DNA of 64,000 bases from Icerya purchasi (taxonomy: Eukaryota; Arthropoda; Insecta; Hemiptera; Monophlebidae), in the NCBI GenBank assembly GCA_039619475.1, contig CM077116.1, positions 279,945,258 to 280,009,257 on the forward strand. Reading direction: 5' to 3'. How positions within the stretch are numbered: the stretch's first letter is position 1; each line of letters begins with the position of its first letter. The notes under the pieces are model-generated. The model was not told where the DNA came from. It searched no databases and saw nothing but the letters and a program-made list of their open reading frames with translations. The position numbers were made by a program, and so were the translations under genes. Positions 1-11,049 of the stretch are shown here, piece after piece.

Positions 1-1043
1 TTCTCTATATAGGTTTTAAACGTGTTTTGTTTGAATTTAATTACCAATCTTTTAATTTCCTGACTTAGTTTGTTCAGCTTGGCTTTATCTGTTTCTTCCT
101 GTGTTCTATGAAAAATTTTTCTAAACTTTCTCCTTTCCTTGATTTTTTCTAAAATATAAAACGGTAAATTTTGTTTTTTACTACTATAATTTTTTACGGG
201 TGTAGAATTCCATGCAGCCTGCTGTATTGCATCATTAAGATGCATGACAGCTATATCAATCTCGTCCTTAGATTTCAGCGATAATTTTAAATCAATGTTT
301 TCGTCCAACAGCTTCCTGAACAGATCCCAATCGGTTTTTTTATTGGTAAGTGTAGCATATGGTTGCTTTAGGATTATCGATTTACTTACGGTCATGATCA
401 CTGGAGAATGATCAGACGCAAAATCATCATTGTCGTCAATATCTATGTTTCCTTCAGTAATTCCCTTAACAATAAAGAAGTCTATCAAATCAGGTAACTT
501 TTTCTGATCAGTCGGCCAATAAGTTGGTTTCCCTGTTGAATAACATTTGCATCCCAACTTTTTTATTGCCTGTAACAACTGTTTTCCTCTTCCTGTGGTA
601 ACTCTTGAACCCCAATATGTGTGCTTTGAATTAAAATCACCTCCTATGATAAATCGAGGGCCAAGCATGTTAAAATAATCAGCCCATACGTCAAATTTTA
701 TCTGGTTACCAGGAGGACAGTAAACCGCTGATACTACTAAACCTCCATTCTTAGTATCTATTTTAACATTTGTAGCTTGAATTTGATTTGTACTAATTTC
801 TCCTAGTACATGGTGCTTTATGCTATTCTTAATTAGTATTGCTGCACCTCTGCGCCCACCTCCATCAGGATGCATAGTATTGTACAAACAATAACCATTA
901 AATTTGATAAAAGTATTTTGCGCAATATTCGGTTCAGATATTAATAATACATCGATTTTTTCTTTTACTAAGAATATTTCAACTTCGTGGCGTCTATGTT
1001 TGAGCCCATTTACATTAAATGTTGCTATCTTTATCAAGTTCAT
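1..1043 (-). CDS. jockey-like non-LTR retrotransposon ORF2, endonuclease part (runs off the left edge)
   Basis: This open frame starts with ATG at 1043-1041 on the minus strand and stays open for about 347 codons to the window edge, so it is partial. It reads as an APE-type endonuclease, which nicks target DNA to prime reverse transcription. Visible motifs in order: an N-terminal TFNVNGL; LLISEPN with the catalytic Glu; YCPPG; GGDFNSKHTYWG with the Asp/Asn pair; LPDLIDFFIVKG; and SDHSPV with the catalytic His. A basic linker follows, as expected before the reverse transcriptase, which would lie to the left of the window. The start codon overlaps the ORF1 stop (ATGA), pointing to coupled translation. 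No stop or frameshift was seen, unlike every other retroelement here. The endonuclease-linker region resembles the decayed copy at 28.3-28.9 kb. Confidence 0.88.
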   Translation of the reverse strand, partial: MNLIKIATFNVNGLKHRRHEVEIFLVKEKIDVLLISEPNIAQNTFIKFNGYCLYNTMHPDGGGRRGAAILIKNSIKHHVLGEISTNQIQATNVKIDTKNGGLVVSAVYCPPGNQIKFDVWADYFNMLGPRFIIGGDFNSKHTYWGSRVTTGRGKQLLQAIKKLGCKCYSTGKPTYWPTDQKKLPDLIDFFIVKGITEGNIDIDDNDDFASDHSPVIMTVSKSIILKQPYATLTNKKTDWDLFRKLLDENIDLKLSLKSKDEIDIAVMHLNDAIQQAAWNSTPVKNYSSKKQNLPFYILEKIKERRKFRKIFHRTQEETDKAKLNKLSQEIKRLVIKFKQNTFKTYIE

Positions 1044-2416
1044 TTATTGTTAGATTTATTCAACTTCCTTTCTATTGAATTTAATCTATCAAAAATTCTA
1101 TTTATTCTCTTTTCCTGTTTTTCTAAAAACATTTCTAATTTTTTAATAAGGTTTTCTGACGATTTTTCTTTTTCATCATTATCATCAGCGTTAATTATCT
1201 GATGATTCATGTGCTCTTTTTGATTGTCTTTATTAGAACGATCTCTAATCACATCACTATTTTTTTGATCATTTTCGTTATTTCTTTGTGGTAAGGTATT
1301 TTGCTCTTTATTACCAATGGGCAGTTTATTTCTCTTTTGGAGAGCAACTGCTACTTTGCATCCTCTATAACTAGCAGGATGCTGTTTCCCACACAATGCA
1401 CATCTGCACTCCTCACCTGGCTTTTTTGTACATTCTCCTGTTAAATGGGAGCCTGCACATTTGACGCATCTAGGTTTACGACAACATCTATTTTTTACAT
1501 GGCCATAGGCTTGACATCTCTTACATTGTGGCATGCCTTTGGGATTTCTCCATGGTTCGTTTTGAACAAGCATATGACATATATTTTTAATATTTTTAAT
1601 TTTTTCAACGTCACACTTGGCATCAAAATCAATCACAAACATCGGTGTTGGTACTCTAGTTTTTATCCTTGTTTCAGCATCACTTACTGTTTTCCATATA
1701 TTGCTGATTTTTAATACATTAAATCCTTGATTTAATAAGTCTTCTCTTATAGTGTTTTCTTCCATATTTGATGGAAATCCTTTAATTATCACTTTGATTG
1801 GTTTCACACTATCTAATAAGTAAGTATGGTATTCAAAGTTATTTTCAGATAAATGTTTTTCTAATTTTTTATAATTTTCTACCGTTTCAACGTTTACTCT
1901 AACTTGATTTGCCGGCAGTTGTTTACACACAAATTCATCACCTACAACTTGCGTGATTACATTTGCTAGTTTTTTAAAATCCGAAACATTAGCCACAAAA
2001 AATGGTTTTGGTTTACCTTGATAGCGAAAATGAGGAACATCGGTTTGTATATTTTCCGGTGTTCTTATACCTCTTTTTTTATCCTTTCTCTGCGGAGGTG
2101 TAATTTCACTTCCCTTCCTTTTATTATTAGTTTTATTTTTTTTGACTAACCATTCAGTCTCTTTGACTATTTCATCTTCATCAGTATAATACTGTTTGTC
2201 AACTTCAGACTTCTCTGAATTTATTTTACTAACCGACAGTAATTCTATCGTTTTCTGCATTTTCTCTATTTCATTCAGCAGCTTGCTAATTTGTATCTGT
2301 AACTCCTCATTCTGCTTTTGAAGCTTTTTATTCTGTTGGAGTAATTGTTCATTCTGTGCCACATTTGTAGGTGACTGCACTGCAGATGCAGGTGCAGCAC
2401 TTGATGTACTTTTCAT
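1040..2416 (-). CDS. jockey-like retrotransposon ORF1 (gag-like, zinc-knuckle protein)
   Basis: A 458-residue intact frame encoding a nucleic-acid-binding gag-like protein, which packages the element RNA. Residues 23-62 are rich in Gln, Leu, Glu and Lys and look like a coiled coil. Residues about 205-290 resemble the domain that precedes the knuckles in jockey gag proteins (KPIKVIIKGFP...). Three zinc knuckles follow: C298-x2-C301-x4-H306-x4-C311, C317-x2-C320-x3-H324-x4-C329 and C339-x2-C342-x3-H346-x6-C353. The C-terminus is polar, then ends in a second short coiled coil (about 424-458). The ATG at 2416-2414 follows an upstream leader on the same strand. The stop codon overlaps the ORF2 ATG. 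Confidence 0.9.
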   Translation of the reverse strand: MKSTSSAAPASAVQSPTNVAQNEQLLQQNKKLQKQNEELQIQISKLLNEIEKMQKTIELLSVSKINSEKSEVDKQYYTDEDEIVKETEWLVKKNKTNNKRKGSEITPPQRKDKKRGIRTPENIQTDVPHFRYQGKPKPFFVANVSDFKKLANVITQVVGDEFVCKQLPANQVRVNVETVENYKKLEKHLSENNFEYHTYLLDSVKPIKVIIKGFPSNMEENTIREDLLNQGFNVLKISNIWKTVSDAETRIKTRVPTPMFVIDFDAKCDVEKIKNIKNICHMLVQNEPWRNPKGMPQCKRCQAYGHVKNRCCRKPRCVKCAGSHLTGECTKKPGEECRCALCGKQHPASYRGCKVAVALQKRNKLPIGNKEQNTLPQRNNENDQKNSDVIRDRSNKDNQKEHMNHQIINADDNDEKEKSSENLIKKLEMFLEKQEKRINRIFDRLNSIERKLNKSNNK

Positions 2417-2758
2417 AATTATATTACCGCGTCAATTAAATGTTAGTAACATAATATTCTTAATCTAATTGTTAATTTGGCTCGGCTAATGCCGTATACC
2501 AAAGTAATAAACGGAATAATCTCACCGATGCGATTGTAAATTAAATATATTCTCTCTTGTTTAATAATACCGTCAGCGTTTCTCACTCGGAAGTTTCATC
2601 GGGCGAGCATGTTACACAATTACATTCCACTACAAACTTTGTTCCGTTATATCAAAACAATTTAAACGAACGCGTGTTGTCAAACTACCTCGACGTAAAC
2701 TTGTTGACGATCTCGCATATTTCTCTAACAATAATTATCTCTTACTCAGCCTTGCTTC
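2417..2758 (-). other. probable 5' leader of the jockey-like element
   Basis: Read on the minus strand, this stretch lies between a poly-A run (2781-2759) and the ORF1 start and has no long frame in the ORF1 direction. It is best explained as the element's 5' untranslated leader, where jockey-type elements carry an internal promoter. The exact 5' end and any target duplication could not be fixed. The plus-strand frame 2557-2877 is a shadow of this leader and the adjoining T run. Confidence 0.5.
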
Positions 2759-2880
2759 TTTTTTTTTTTTTTTTTTTTTTTCTGTTACAAATAATTTGTG
2801 AACGACCCCACAAGGCCTTGAAACGTTTGTGGGTTCCCAACATAATCATATCGTTTATTCATAACTTACAATCTTAGAAA
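2759..2880 (-). mobile_element. 3' tail of another minus-strand retroelement
   Basis: On the minus strand, sequence ending at 2782 runs directly into 23 A (T run 2759-2781). Just before the tail is a hairpin: 2805-2813 pairs with 2827-2835 with one mismatch. This is the layout of a truncated non-LTR 3' end. It sits immediately upstream of, and in the same orientation as, the intact jockey-like element, so the two are head-to-tail. Its boundary near 2880 is approximate. Confidence 0.5.
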
Positions 2881-2989
2881 TTTATTACATCAGATTCACT
2901 TTATACCTACTCTGTAACTTTGAGCTTAAATTCTACTTTAAATGGAATACATCTAATTCCTTAATCTAGTACATTCATACCTCTCGCAC

Positions 2990-4200
2990 ATTGTCCCTTC
3001 TGTTCTCTTATTTCTGCTCTCTCAGTAAATCACCTACTGTGTTAATATATTCTATTTCTCCCTTTCCCAGATGTCGGTGATAAATTAAGTAACTCTTCGG
3101 TAATGCCAAAATACCTCTATCTGATATACATTTGTGTATTTACATCTACACTTCTTATCCATATAATTCTGCAATTACGGTCCCCTTGAATCCTTCTATC
3201 TTACTTGTCGATTCCTTTGGTAGCATTCTCGACGGCCGCCTGTCTTGCCGCGATTATATTATGCGGTAATCTCAATACCCTTTTTGTCTTTTGCAAATAA
3301 ATTATACACTCCAAAAACTTGACTATTGTTTCGTTATGTATGAAAGTGCTCGTAAATATTTTTTTTTCCAAACTAGACGAAAGTTAGAATTCCTGTTTCC
3401 GCCCATATCTCGCTGCTTTAACGTCCCACTCAATGACTCTCCAAATCTAATATACCTCTTTTGCATAGTAGCAGATCTCCCGTTGATGATTTCTTCCGTA
3501 TAAAACGTCTTCCTGTTAGTTCTTTTGAACTCATCCTACCCTATCTTTTTCTTTTAAAAACTTGGCGCTTCTTTCCCCAAATTGTTCCTATTTTTCATAT
3601 CTTCCCCCTCAAAATATTCACTTATCTCTCTTTCCCATTTTTTAAAATAATAAACTCCTTCATTTTTCAAAATTTCTTACAATCACCGAATCTGTTTCCT
3701 CTTTCTCATCACACGTTAAATCCTTACGAGCTTAAACTGTCATTAATAAATGCAATTACACATTAAATTCCGTTTTACCTTTATCTTCCATAATTTTTAC
3801 AGATAGTTTTAAGAATGGTAAGGGTATCGGAGCTGCCTTTACGTTTCCAAACCTCTCTTAAAAGCTTTAAACTTCGCCCTTTTTATTTCATTTTCTCAAC
3901 AGAATCTTATGTGATTCTTCAAGAAATTATTTCCATTTCAATTACTACCCATGAAAACAGATTTTCTTTTTTTCCAATTCTACAAATGTTCTACTGTCCA
4001 TTTTCTTTTCTTTTTCGTCACGATCATTGACTATATTATTTCTTTCATACGCACCCTCAGTTTCCACTTCTTTCTAACTTCATCTATCTCGATCAATTAC
4101 AGCATTCCGAGCAAAATAATGCAATTAATTCTCCGATACATTCCGCTTCTGTTAACAGACGGATTATTAATAGATTCTTAGCTCACAATGTTCTTACCTG
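2990..4200 (+). pseudogene. decayed RNase H-type (I/LOA-like) retrotransposon ORF2 fragment
   Basis: T-rich plus-strand sequence with scattered open segments. The clearest part is an RNase H start at about 3795-3835 reading IFTDSFKNGKGIGAAFTF, where the usual TDGSK has become TDSFK. After a frame change, SFKLRPFYFIFSTESYVIL (about 3860-3916) matches the second RNase H block as seen in the 20.8-kb and 47.8-kb copies. Upstream sequence (2990-3780) is likely older ORF2 of the same element but shows no clear motif. Many stops and shifts make it non-functional. Confidence 0.5.
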
Positions 4201-5038
4201 ATTGTAAATTATTAATCAAGTTATTTTAAGTGAGGTCAGTAAATCTACATACGCTAAAGGTTCCATATGTTTGGTTAAAAATTAGCATAATTTACACTTT
4301 TATAATGCTAAATTCCAAACAAATATATCCTATTTTGAAAATACTGATTACGTTTATATATTCTTATAAAAATGTATACCTATTTAAAAAAAAGTTTAAA
4401 AGTTTCCAAGTATATAATACACGCACTGCAGTGAGAGAAATTGTGATTTTTAAAGTTTTTTAAACGTATAACAAGTTTTATTAAGGAATTAAAATGTCTT
4501 TTGCTTATCTAGAAATAGTTAACTTTGTCTCGAAGTACGACACAAGTTTTTTACAGTTTTTTAAAATACGTGTATCTGAGCTTTTATTCTGTAAAAAAAA
4601 TTATACCATGTTTGTTTTACATTGTAATACGAAATTTTAAGAAATTTATATGCATATGTGTTTGTCTCTTTTTATTTGAAGAATTATCATAAAAATATCC
4701 TTTAAAAATAAAGTAACACCTAACCGAGCCAAATTTTCAAATAAGAACAGTGAAATTAATTTGAAAAAAATAAATAGCAAGATATATTCATTTTCAACGA
4801 AAACAAACCATTGTTAGCTTTATCTGTCTGTTTCTTCTTCGCAACCTACTACTAGTTCCGAATAGAGCGTGTGACAACTTTAAAATATTGCTTGAATAAA
4901 TAAGCACAAAATTCGTAAATCTCGTTCTTATCATATTCATTATATTTGCAAAAATGGAAAAATATTTAAGAAGATGAGAATAACCAAGCAATATTATGGG
5001 AAATACTTATTCCATAAATATATATATATATATATATA
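4200..5038. other. AT-rich stretch, nothing recognised
   Basis: No convincing frame, RNA or repeat structure. Short frames at 4230-4463 (+) and 4794-4991 (-) have no recognisable motif and fit chance in AT-rich DNA. It ends in a TA run that abuts the foldback element. Confidence 0.6.
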
Positions 5039-5777
5039 ACTCGGTCATTTTGGGCTCGAAAGGGGCTGTACCTCTTGACCCCTCTTGATTACATTTCTGT
5101 CACTTTCTCTTTTATACTTTGTATAAAATGATCAAAAATTTACAACGTAATTCTTACTGGCATCAACACCAAAAAAAATAACATAATCACAAAAATCCCA
5201 TCCTAACATTTAACTTTCATTATATAAAATTAAGACATTTTTTCGTTACATATTTCGTTACATAAAACTGTGACATTTTTTAAATAACAATAACAAAAAT
5301 TCTACAAAATATAACAAACGTTACATAAAATTTGGACATTTTTTCTAATGGGGGTAGCCTAAGAATTACGTTGAAATTAACATATATATTAATTACAACG
5401 TAATTCTTAGGCTACCCTCCATTAGAAAAAATGTCCCAATTTTATGTAACGCAAAATGTCCAAAAAAATGTCCAAATTTTATGTAACGTTTGTTATATTT
5501 TATGGATTTTTGTTATTGTTATTTAAAAAATTTCACAATTTTATGTAACGAAATATGTCACGAAAAATGTAACGAAAAAATGTCTTAATTTTATATAATG
5601 AAAGTTAAATGTTAGGATAGAATTTCTGTGATTATGTTATTTTTTTTTTTTTAATGCCAGTAAGAATTACGTTACAAATTTTGATCATTTTATACAAAGT
5701 ATAGAAGAAAAAGAGACAGTAATGAAAGTAAGAGGGGTCAAGGGGCATAGCCCCTAGCGAGGCCAGAATGGCCGAGT
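5039..5777. mobile_element. foldback element (739-bp imperfect palindrome) in TA repeats
   Basis: The left arm begins ACTCGGTCATTTTGGGCTCG and the right arm ends in the near-complement CGAGGCCAGAATGGCCGAGT. The arms (about 345 and 365-390 bp) stay complementary almost to the centre near 5385; the right arm has about 26 extra bases. By eye the arms match at roughly 90 percent. Both ends lie in TA microsatellites. Inside each arm a short unit built on GTTACATAAAATT...GACATTTTT is repeated. There is no coding capacity, so mobilisation would need enzymes from elsewhere. A half copy lies at 50191-50429, showing an interspersed family. The type of transposase is unknown. Confidence 0.8.
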
Positions 5778-8519
5778 TTATATATATATATACACATACA
5801 GAAGAAGCCTATAGATAATGAAAAATGCATTTTTTTGTACAAAATTGTTTTATAATTGAGTAAACATAATTTTATAAATCTCTGTTTAACCTCCAATGAA
5901 CTTTCAATAAGAACGTAGATAATTCGAAATAAATCGAAACCCTCTGCTCGGTGGCATCTAAACGGTTGCGTCGTAAAGAACGGTCCCATTCATCAACAGC
6001 TCTGAAAGATGATGAAATGAAGGTCGTTTCATCTTTCTTCGTCTTTTTAGTTCTAAAATTTCAACCAGTACTCAAGATTCGAATAAGTTTTTAAAAATTT
6101 CTTTTCATCATTCTTCTTATTTTTAATATTTCAACTTCAAAAATTATCTTCTTTATTGTTTTTCCTTTTTTCAGATGATCTTACTTTGCATTGAACGCCC
6201 ACTTTTCTTCTTTTTTTTTTGTTTTTCACTTAACATTCAATATTTCTTTAATTCTTTTTCCCGATCTTATTCTACATTCATTCGAGATTCTCTTAAGTAT
6301 TTTGTACAATTAAAGCTACCTGGAGTATTCTTTCTAGTTCATCGTTGCTAAAATAATGTTAAATCAATGTAACCAGGAATTTCATTTGCCAAAACATGTG
6401 AGTTATCACGCAGCGGTCGGTCCTCGAATTCAAGTGCCTGATCGTCAAAAAAAAATAATAATAATAGTAACTTCGCAATCGACCAGTCAAAGAAATATGA
6501 TAAGCTCTAATTAATACAACGCTACTCTAGACAAATGATAAACCAACGATCTCGGTAAATAGACAAATCATAATTCATATCTTATACGGTGGTAATTTGT
6601 CAGCAACATTTATTGTAAACAAACTAAAAAATTATACTCAAACTGAGGCCCTCAGTCAGGATATTCTTTGAAGTACCTGAAAATAGTGATATGTTTTTAA
6701 TTCTAAGATTGTGTAAATAAGGTAGGTAAGCCTAATAAGAAATTTGTTTTTTTAGAAATTTTAAAATTTTAAAAACGAAAAAAAACAAAACAGCAGAATG
6801 ATTACAATCAGTAATATTTTCATTGGGATTCCCCGTTATTCGTGATATTTATAATAACGCAAGTAGCGCTAATTTAAATAACGTCTTTATATATAATCCG
6901 GGCGCGTATCGAAGCTTAAATTTTCATTATCACCGAACATTTCAACGTTTGTAATATTCCCTAATCATAAAGTCTTAATCTTCGAAACAGGTCGTAATTA
7001 GATTCAATTTCAGTATTATTGATTGCAATTATCATTTTATCCAGTGCAGTCGGTAGCTACTCCGATTAGTAAATATTATCCTTCCCCTGGCCATTACGTT
7101 CCACTCAACCGATAGACATCGTTAGTTTCGCAAATTGTACCAAACGTTGTTGATTAAACTACAGAAAATCCAATAGTTCTTACTATTTCATTGTACACGC
7201 ATTTAATATAGTTTCTTTTTATCCATTAGCCATCAAACTTTAGTGTGAGCAAAGTTGAGTCGGCTTAAAATCAGCACCGTCCGCCATCAGTAAAAAGAAT
7301 GCTCGCTTCGTATATTGTAGCTTATTTATCAAATATAACGGTGATATCAAAACAGATGCGTATTTTTCGCTTAATCGAACAGCAGTATGATTAGGACTAA
7401 GCCGCTTTTTCATCGATATTGATAATACGCTTCGCTGCTGATCGGAATTAGCTTAAAGCGCTATGTAATTACGAACGCGTAGAACTACTGCAGCGCAGTT
7501 TAAATAACACAGTCTTGTTCCATCTTGTCTTTCTTAGTAAAATCGTGACGAAAACGGTCGCGTGTTTTTAGTTGAACGTGACTTTAAAGATAGGCATTCG
7601 GTTTTTTGAATAAAAGAGACGATAAACGATTTTAGTCGATGAAGAATAGGTGAACGAAATGTAAAAAACCTTACATTAAAAATAAGAATAGCGAAAAGGA
7701 ATTGAAAACTCGACCACAGATTCAAACGCCAATTCCATAGTCTTACAATAATAGAGAATAAAATAAAATCGATGATGATTCAATTGAAAAGGGCGAAGGG
7801 TAATCCTCCAAATAATACGTGTTCTAGATAGAGTTCTGGAAACAAATCGTTGTCCTGGAATTGTTCTGTTATTATTATTATTATTACCGCTATTATTATC
7901 ATTATTTATTATTATTATTTACTATTATTATCATTATTTATTATTATTATCATTGTTATTTTTATTATTGTCCCTATTATTTAAGTTACATTTTACCGTA
8001 AATTATAAACCGATATATCTTATTTTATTAAGAAGAAAATCATACATCCATTATTTGCTGAAAACTGACGATCCTAAATTGTACAGAAATTTATTTATAT
8101 TGCATGTTGCACAGTGTACTCCTTGTAAGTCAATCTACTGAGGACGTTTTCTTTTTATTACCTTTTCATTTAATTTAAACTGTAAAGCGATATACGTTTT
8201 TATATGATGTTTACCGCCACTCGTGTAAAACTTGCGCATTTATGGGTATTTTTACCTTTTTTACTCATTCTTATTTTTTGTTTTCTTTAAAAATATTTCT
8301 CGTTGTTTCATTATGATGCATCAAACGACGATTATAATAAAGTTGGTCGATTTGATTCGATTATTATTACCCCATTATTACTTAAAAGCTACCAAAGATT
8401 AAACAATATTAACATATCAACAAATATTAAAGCTCCAGCCTATAATACACCGTATTTAAATTGGATAACACCAATATATGCGGATGTTGACTCAGGAATA
8501 TTACATAACGATAATAATA
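5778..8519. other. AT-rich stretch with no recognised gene
   Basis: Apart from the ATT microsatellite, no motif-bearing frame was seen. Frames at 5738-5989 (-), 7534-7725 (-), 7953-8141 (+) and 8303-8566 (+) carry no recognisable domain. The last may include decayed sequence leading into the RNase H relic that follows. Confidence 0.55.
7866..7965. repeat. (ATT)n / (ATTATC)n microsatellite
   Basis: About 100 bp of interrupted ATT, with ATC and ACT variants. A shorter ATT tract lies at about 21840-21905. Confidence 0.85.
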
Positions 8520-9150
8520 TAAACCACATACTTCAAATGGATACCTGGACACAGCGGTATCGATAGAAACGAAATAGCGGACAGAGCAGCTGGAAAAATA
8601 AATCGAAACAATAGAATTGAAAAGGTAAAATACAGTGGATGGAATATACACCGCACATTGAACAGATGATAAATGATGAATGGCACAAACACGATATGAA
8701 AAAAACAGTGAGAATGTTGGGAAGAAATATTTCGAAATACAAAAAACCATACAGAAGAAAATGCGGTTTACAAATAAAATGAGCGCAGAATTTATAACGT
8801 ACGCGTCACACAAGAACTCCGGAAATATCACATAAACACTGGGTATAATAGCGAATAATTTGTGCGAATGCGGAGAGATTGGTTCAATTGAACACATTAT
8901 TTGGCAATGTGAAATATATGATGACCATAGAACAGATTTTTTAAATAAAATATTACCATCCTATAAGACTATGCCAATAACTTTGATACAGATTATTGTA
9001 CCAATACATAAAACTCAATAACATAATTATATAAAACATAATTCATTTTAATAATTTATAAATAGTAATAGAAACTTAATAAAACAATAATAAAAAAAAA
9101 TAATAAATAAATGAAAAAAAAAAATAAATAAATTAATTAATGAAAAAAAA
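8520..9150 (+). pseudogene. 3' end of an RNase H-bearing retrotransposon ORF2
   Basis: The plus strand reads WIPGHSGIDRNEIADRAAG at about 8538-8594, the final RNase H block (H-x-GI-x-x-NE-x-ADRAA). After stops and shifts, CECGEIGSIEHIIWQC at about 8861-8908 is the C-terminal Cys/His finger found after RNase H in I-type elements. The frame ends near 9021 and is followed by an AT-rich region with A runs to about 9150, consistent with a decayed 3' UTR and tail. No RT or endonuclease is visible upstream, so the copy is 5' truncated. Confidence 0.75.
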
Positions 9151-10394
9151 AAATTATTATTACTTCTCCCGCATTTTCTAAGGTATTGTTTTGTTTATTC
9201 ATTTTGTTGTTTATATTTTTTTTTTTTTCGTCCACCACTCCCTTTTCTTTTGCATTTTGCTCTCGATATTAACTGTAGTTTTTAATATTTACATCGGAAT
9301 TCTTGTTTATATATTTATAAGTACTGATAACTTTCATTTTTGTCACATGCGGTTTTGCTTGTAAATAATAATAATAACCAAATTTGATTCAATTTGATTA
9401 TTAATATTATTATTGCTTTATTAATAATTATCAGTGTTAGTTTTAAATGTACCAATAAGACCATAACACAAAAACCGCTCAGGCTGGGTAATCACGTAAG
9501 ATTAATCTATAATTTGTAAATAAAATACATGAGCAGGTGAAATTCACCATTTACTAATGTACATCTATTAAAATTTACAGCAGAATGCTCTCGGGGACAA
9601 TGAAATATAACTCGCATTCTTCTCAGGCTCTGAATTTATTTAAAAACTGCTGAAAATTTTCAATTGAATATATCTTAAATAAAAATTAAGTTTATAGTAA
9701 GAGTTCCCTTCCAGGTCTTCTCATTTAACCGCCATTCTGTTGCTTTAAAATTTGTTTTACATTTTGCTTGAATAAATTACGGTTCGAGAAATGAATTTTA
9801 AATATGATTATTATAATTGAAAATCGTTTTCGGACGAAAACTGATTTATTTTGCTCTTAATTAAGAATCGTTTATAAATATAGATATGCCCTCCTGATCA
9901 GTATAATTTAAAAATATGTAACCCTGTACGGTGCATAAATTTAAGTTAGCTATTTCCTTTTAAGCTTGATTTTATTCATAATTGTATATTTCTTAATTTA
10001 TTTTTTTTTTTCCAGTCGCAAAAATGTCATTATTTATTTACTTTCCATTTTACTGGTTATTCTGTTTCACTGTGGCAGCGAATAATAATAATTTGGGGTC
10101 TGTAACTTACGCAAATTTGTCTACTAATGGAATTTTTCTCTTGGTCCTTTAAGCTATTTCTTCCTGTTATTACTTTTTTTTTTTTTTTTTACAATTTATA
10201 TATATATATATACACTAAATAAATAAATTGAAACTGAAATTTTTCACTATTTATTATTTTAGTTTTTTTTCTCCTTTGTACGTAGACTACTAGTCATTTG
10301 TCGGCCCTAACGATATCTTGTTATACTTATTTTTTCTTTGCATTCATTTTTATATATACCAAAATTTAAACACCGATAATTTTTTTTTTATTTA
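9151..10394. other. AT-rich stretch, nothing recognised
   Basis: Homopolymer T runs, short ATT tracts and a small TA run near 10200. A weak short palindrome lies around 9370-9430. No coding or RNA feature is supported. Confidence 0.6.
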
Positions 10395-10680
10395 TTATTT
10401 TTTTTTTTTTGTTCCTCGGATTTGTTAACTGAGAGCATTGGTCCTGCAAAGTGGAAGAGATGGATGAAACAGGATAGGAGCTATATTTTCATCTTATCGG
10501 ATATCGAACTAAGGAACACTACAAGAACTGGAATAACAAAGAGAATAGGATAAGAAAGAACATAGGAGGCCCTGTAAGGAGCAAGAAAGCTTTAAATATT
10601 GAGAATAAAGTAAAACATGCTCACGGGATAAACAGGAACGCACTCGAAAAACACGTGATTTGCGTATTTAAAGTTTTACC
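10395..10680 (-). mobile_element. 5'-truncated 3' tail of an RNase H-type retrotransposon
   Basis: Poly-T (poly-A on the minus strand) at about 10395-10410 is followed inward by a minus-strand end reading CTCAGTTAACAAATCCGAGG. Further in, the minus strand encodes HVFFECVPV, matching HVFFQCSSF in the 48.5-kb element and the same region of the 33.2-kb tail. It is therefore another copy of that family, keeping only the zinc-finger end of ORF2 and the 3' UTR. Confidence 0.6.
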
Positions 10681-11049
10681 TTCAATTTAGATTTACCATA
10701 TTAATCATCTTATTTATTTTTTTAAATTTCATCTAACGTATTTTAACTTATTTTTCCCACTTCACTGACAAATATTCCTATAGGTCGACTAAATCACATC
10801 AGAAAAGGAACATATACATTGTTTGTCACTAAAAAGTAAACAAGTTGCACTTAATCGGCTATACAATAAACATCTAGAGGATGCCAGCAGTAATGGTAGC
10901 GGACGAAACCGTTTCAAACAAAAATTTGAACTTTTTCTACGATAGTTGCAAATTTTCTTATGTTACTATCTGAATAATGGAGAGTGGCATATTAAGGAAT
11001 GCTGTTGCATCGTTCTTTTGTTGTTTTTTCCCTTTTTTTTAATTAAAAC
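10681..11049. other. intergenic, nothing recognised
   Basis: AT-rich; no frame or repeat that can be supported. Confidence 0.55.

Noticed and set aside
2557..2877. 106-residue plus-strand ORF
   Set aside because: Antisense shadow of the jockey-like leader plus the poly-T of the next tail.
1..2880. Telomere-targeted element (TTAGG arrays)
   Set aside because: No TTAGG array was seen in the window, so a telomeric location has no support beyond head-to-tail order.
8427..8897. 156-residue minus-strand ORF
   Set aside because: It lies antisense to the RNase H and zinc-finger relic, whose motifs are clear on the plus strand.
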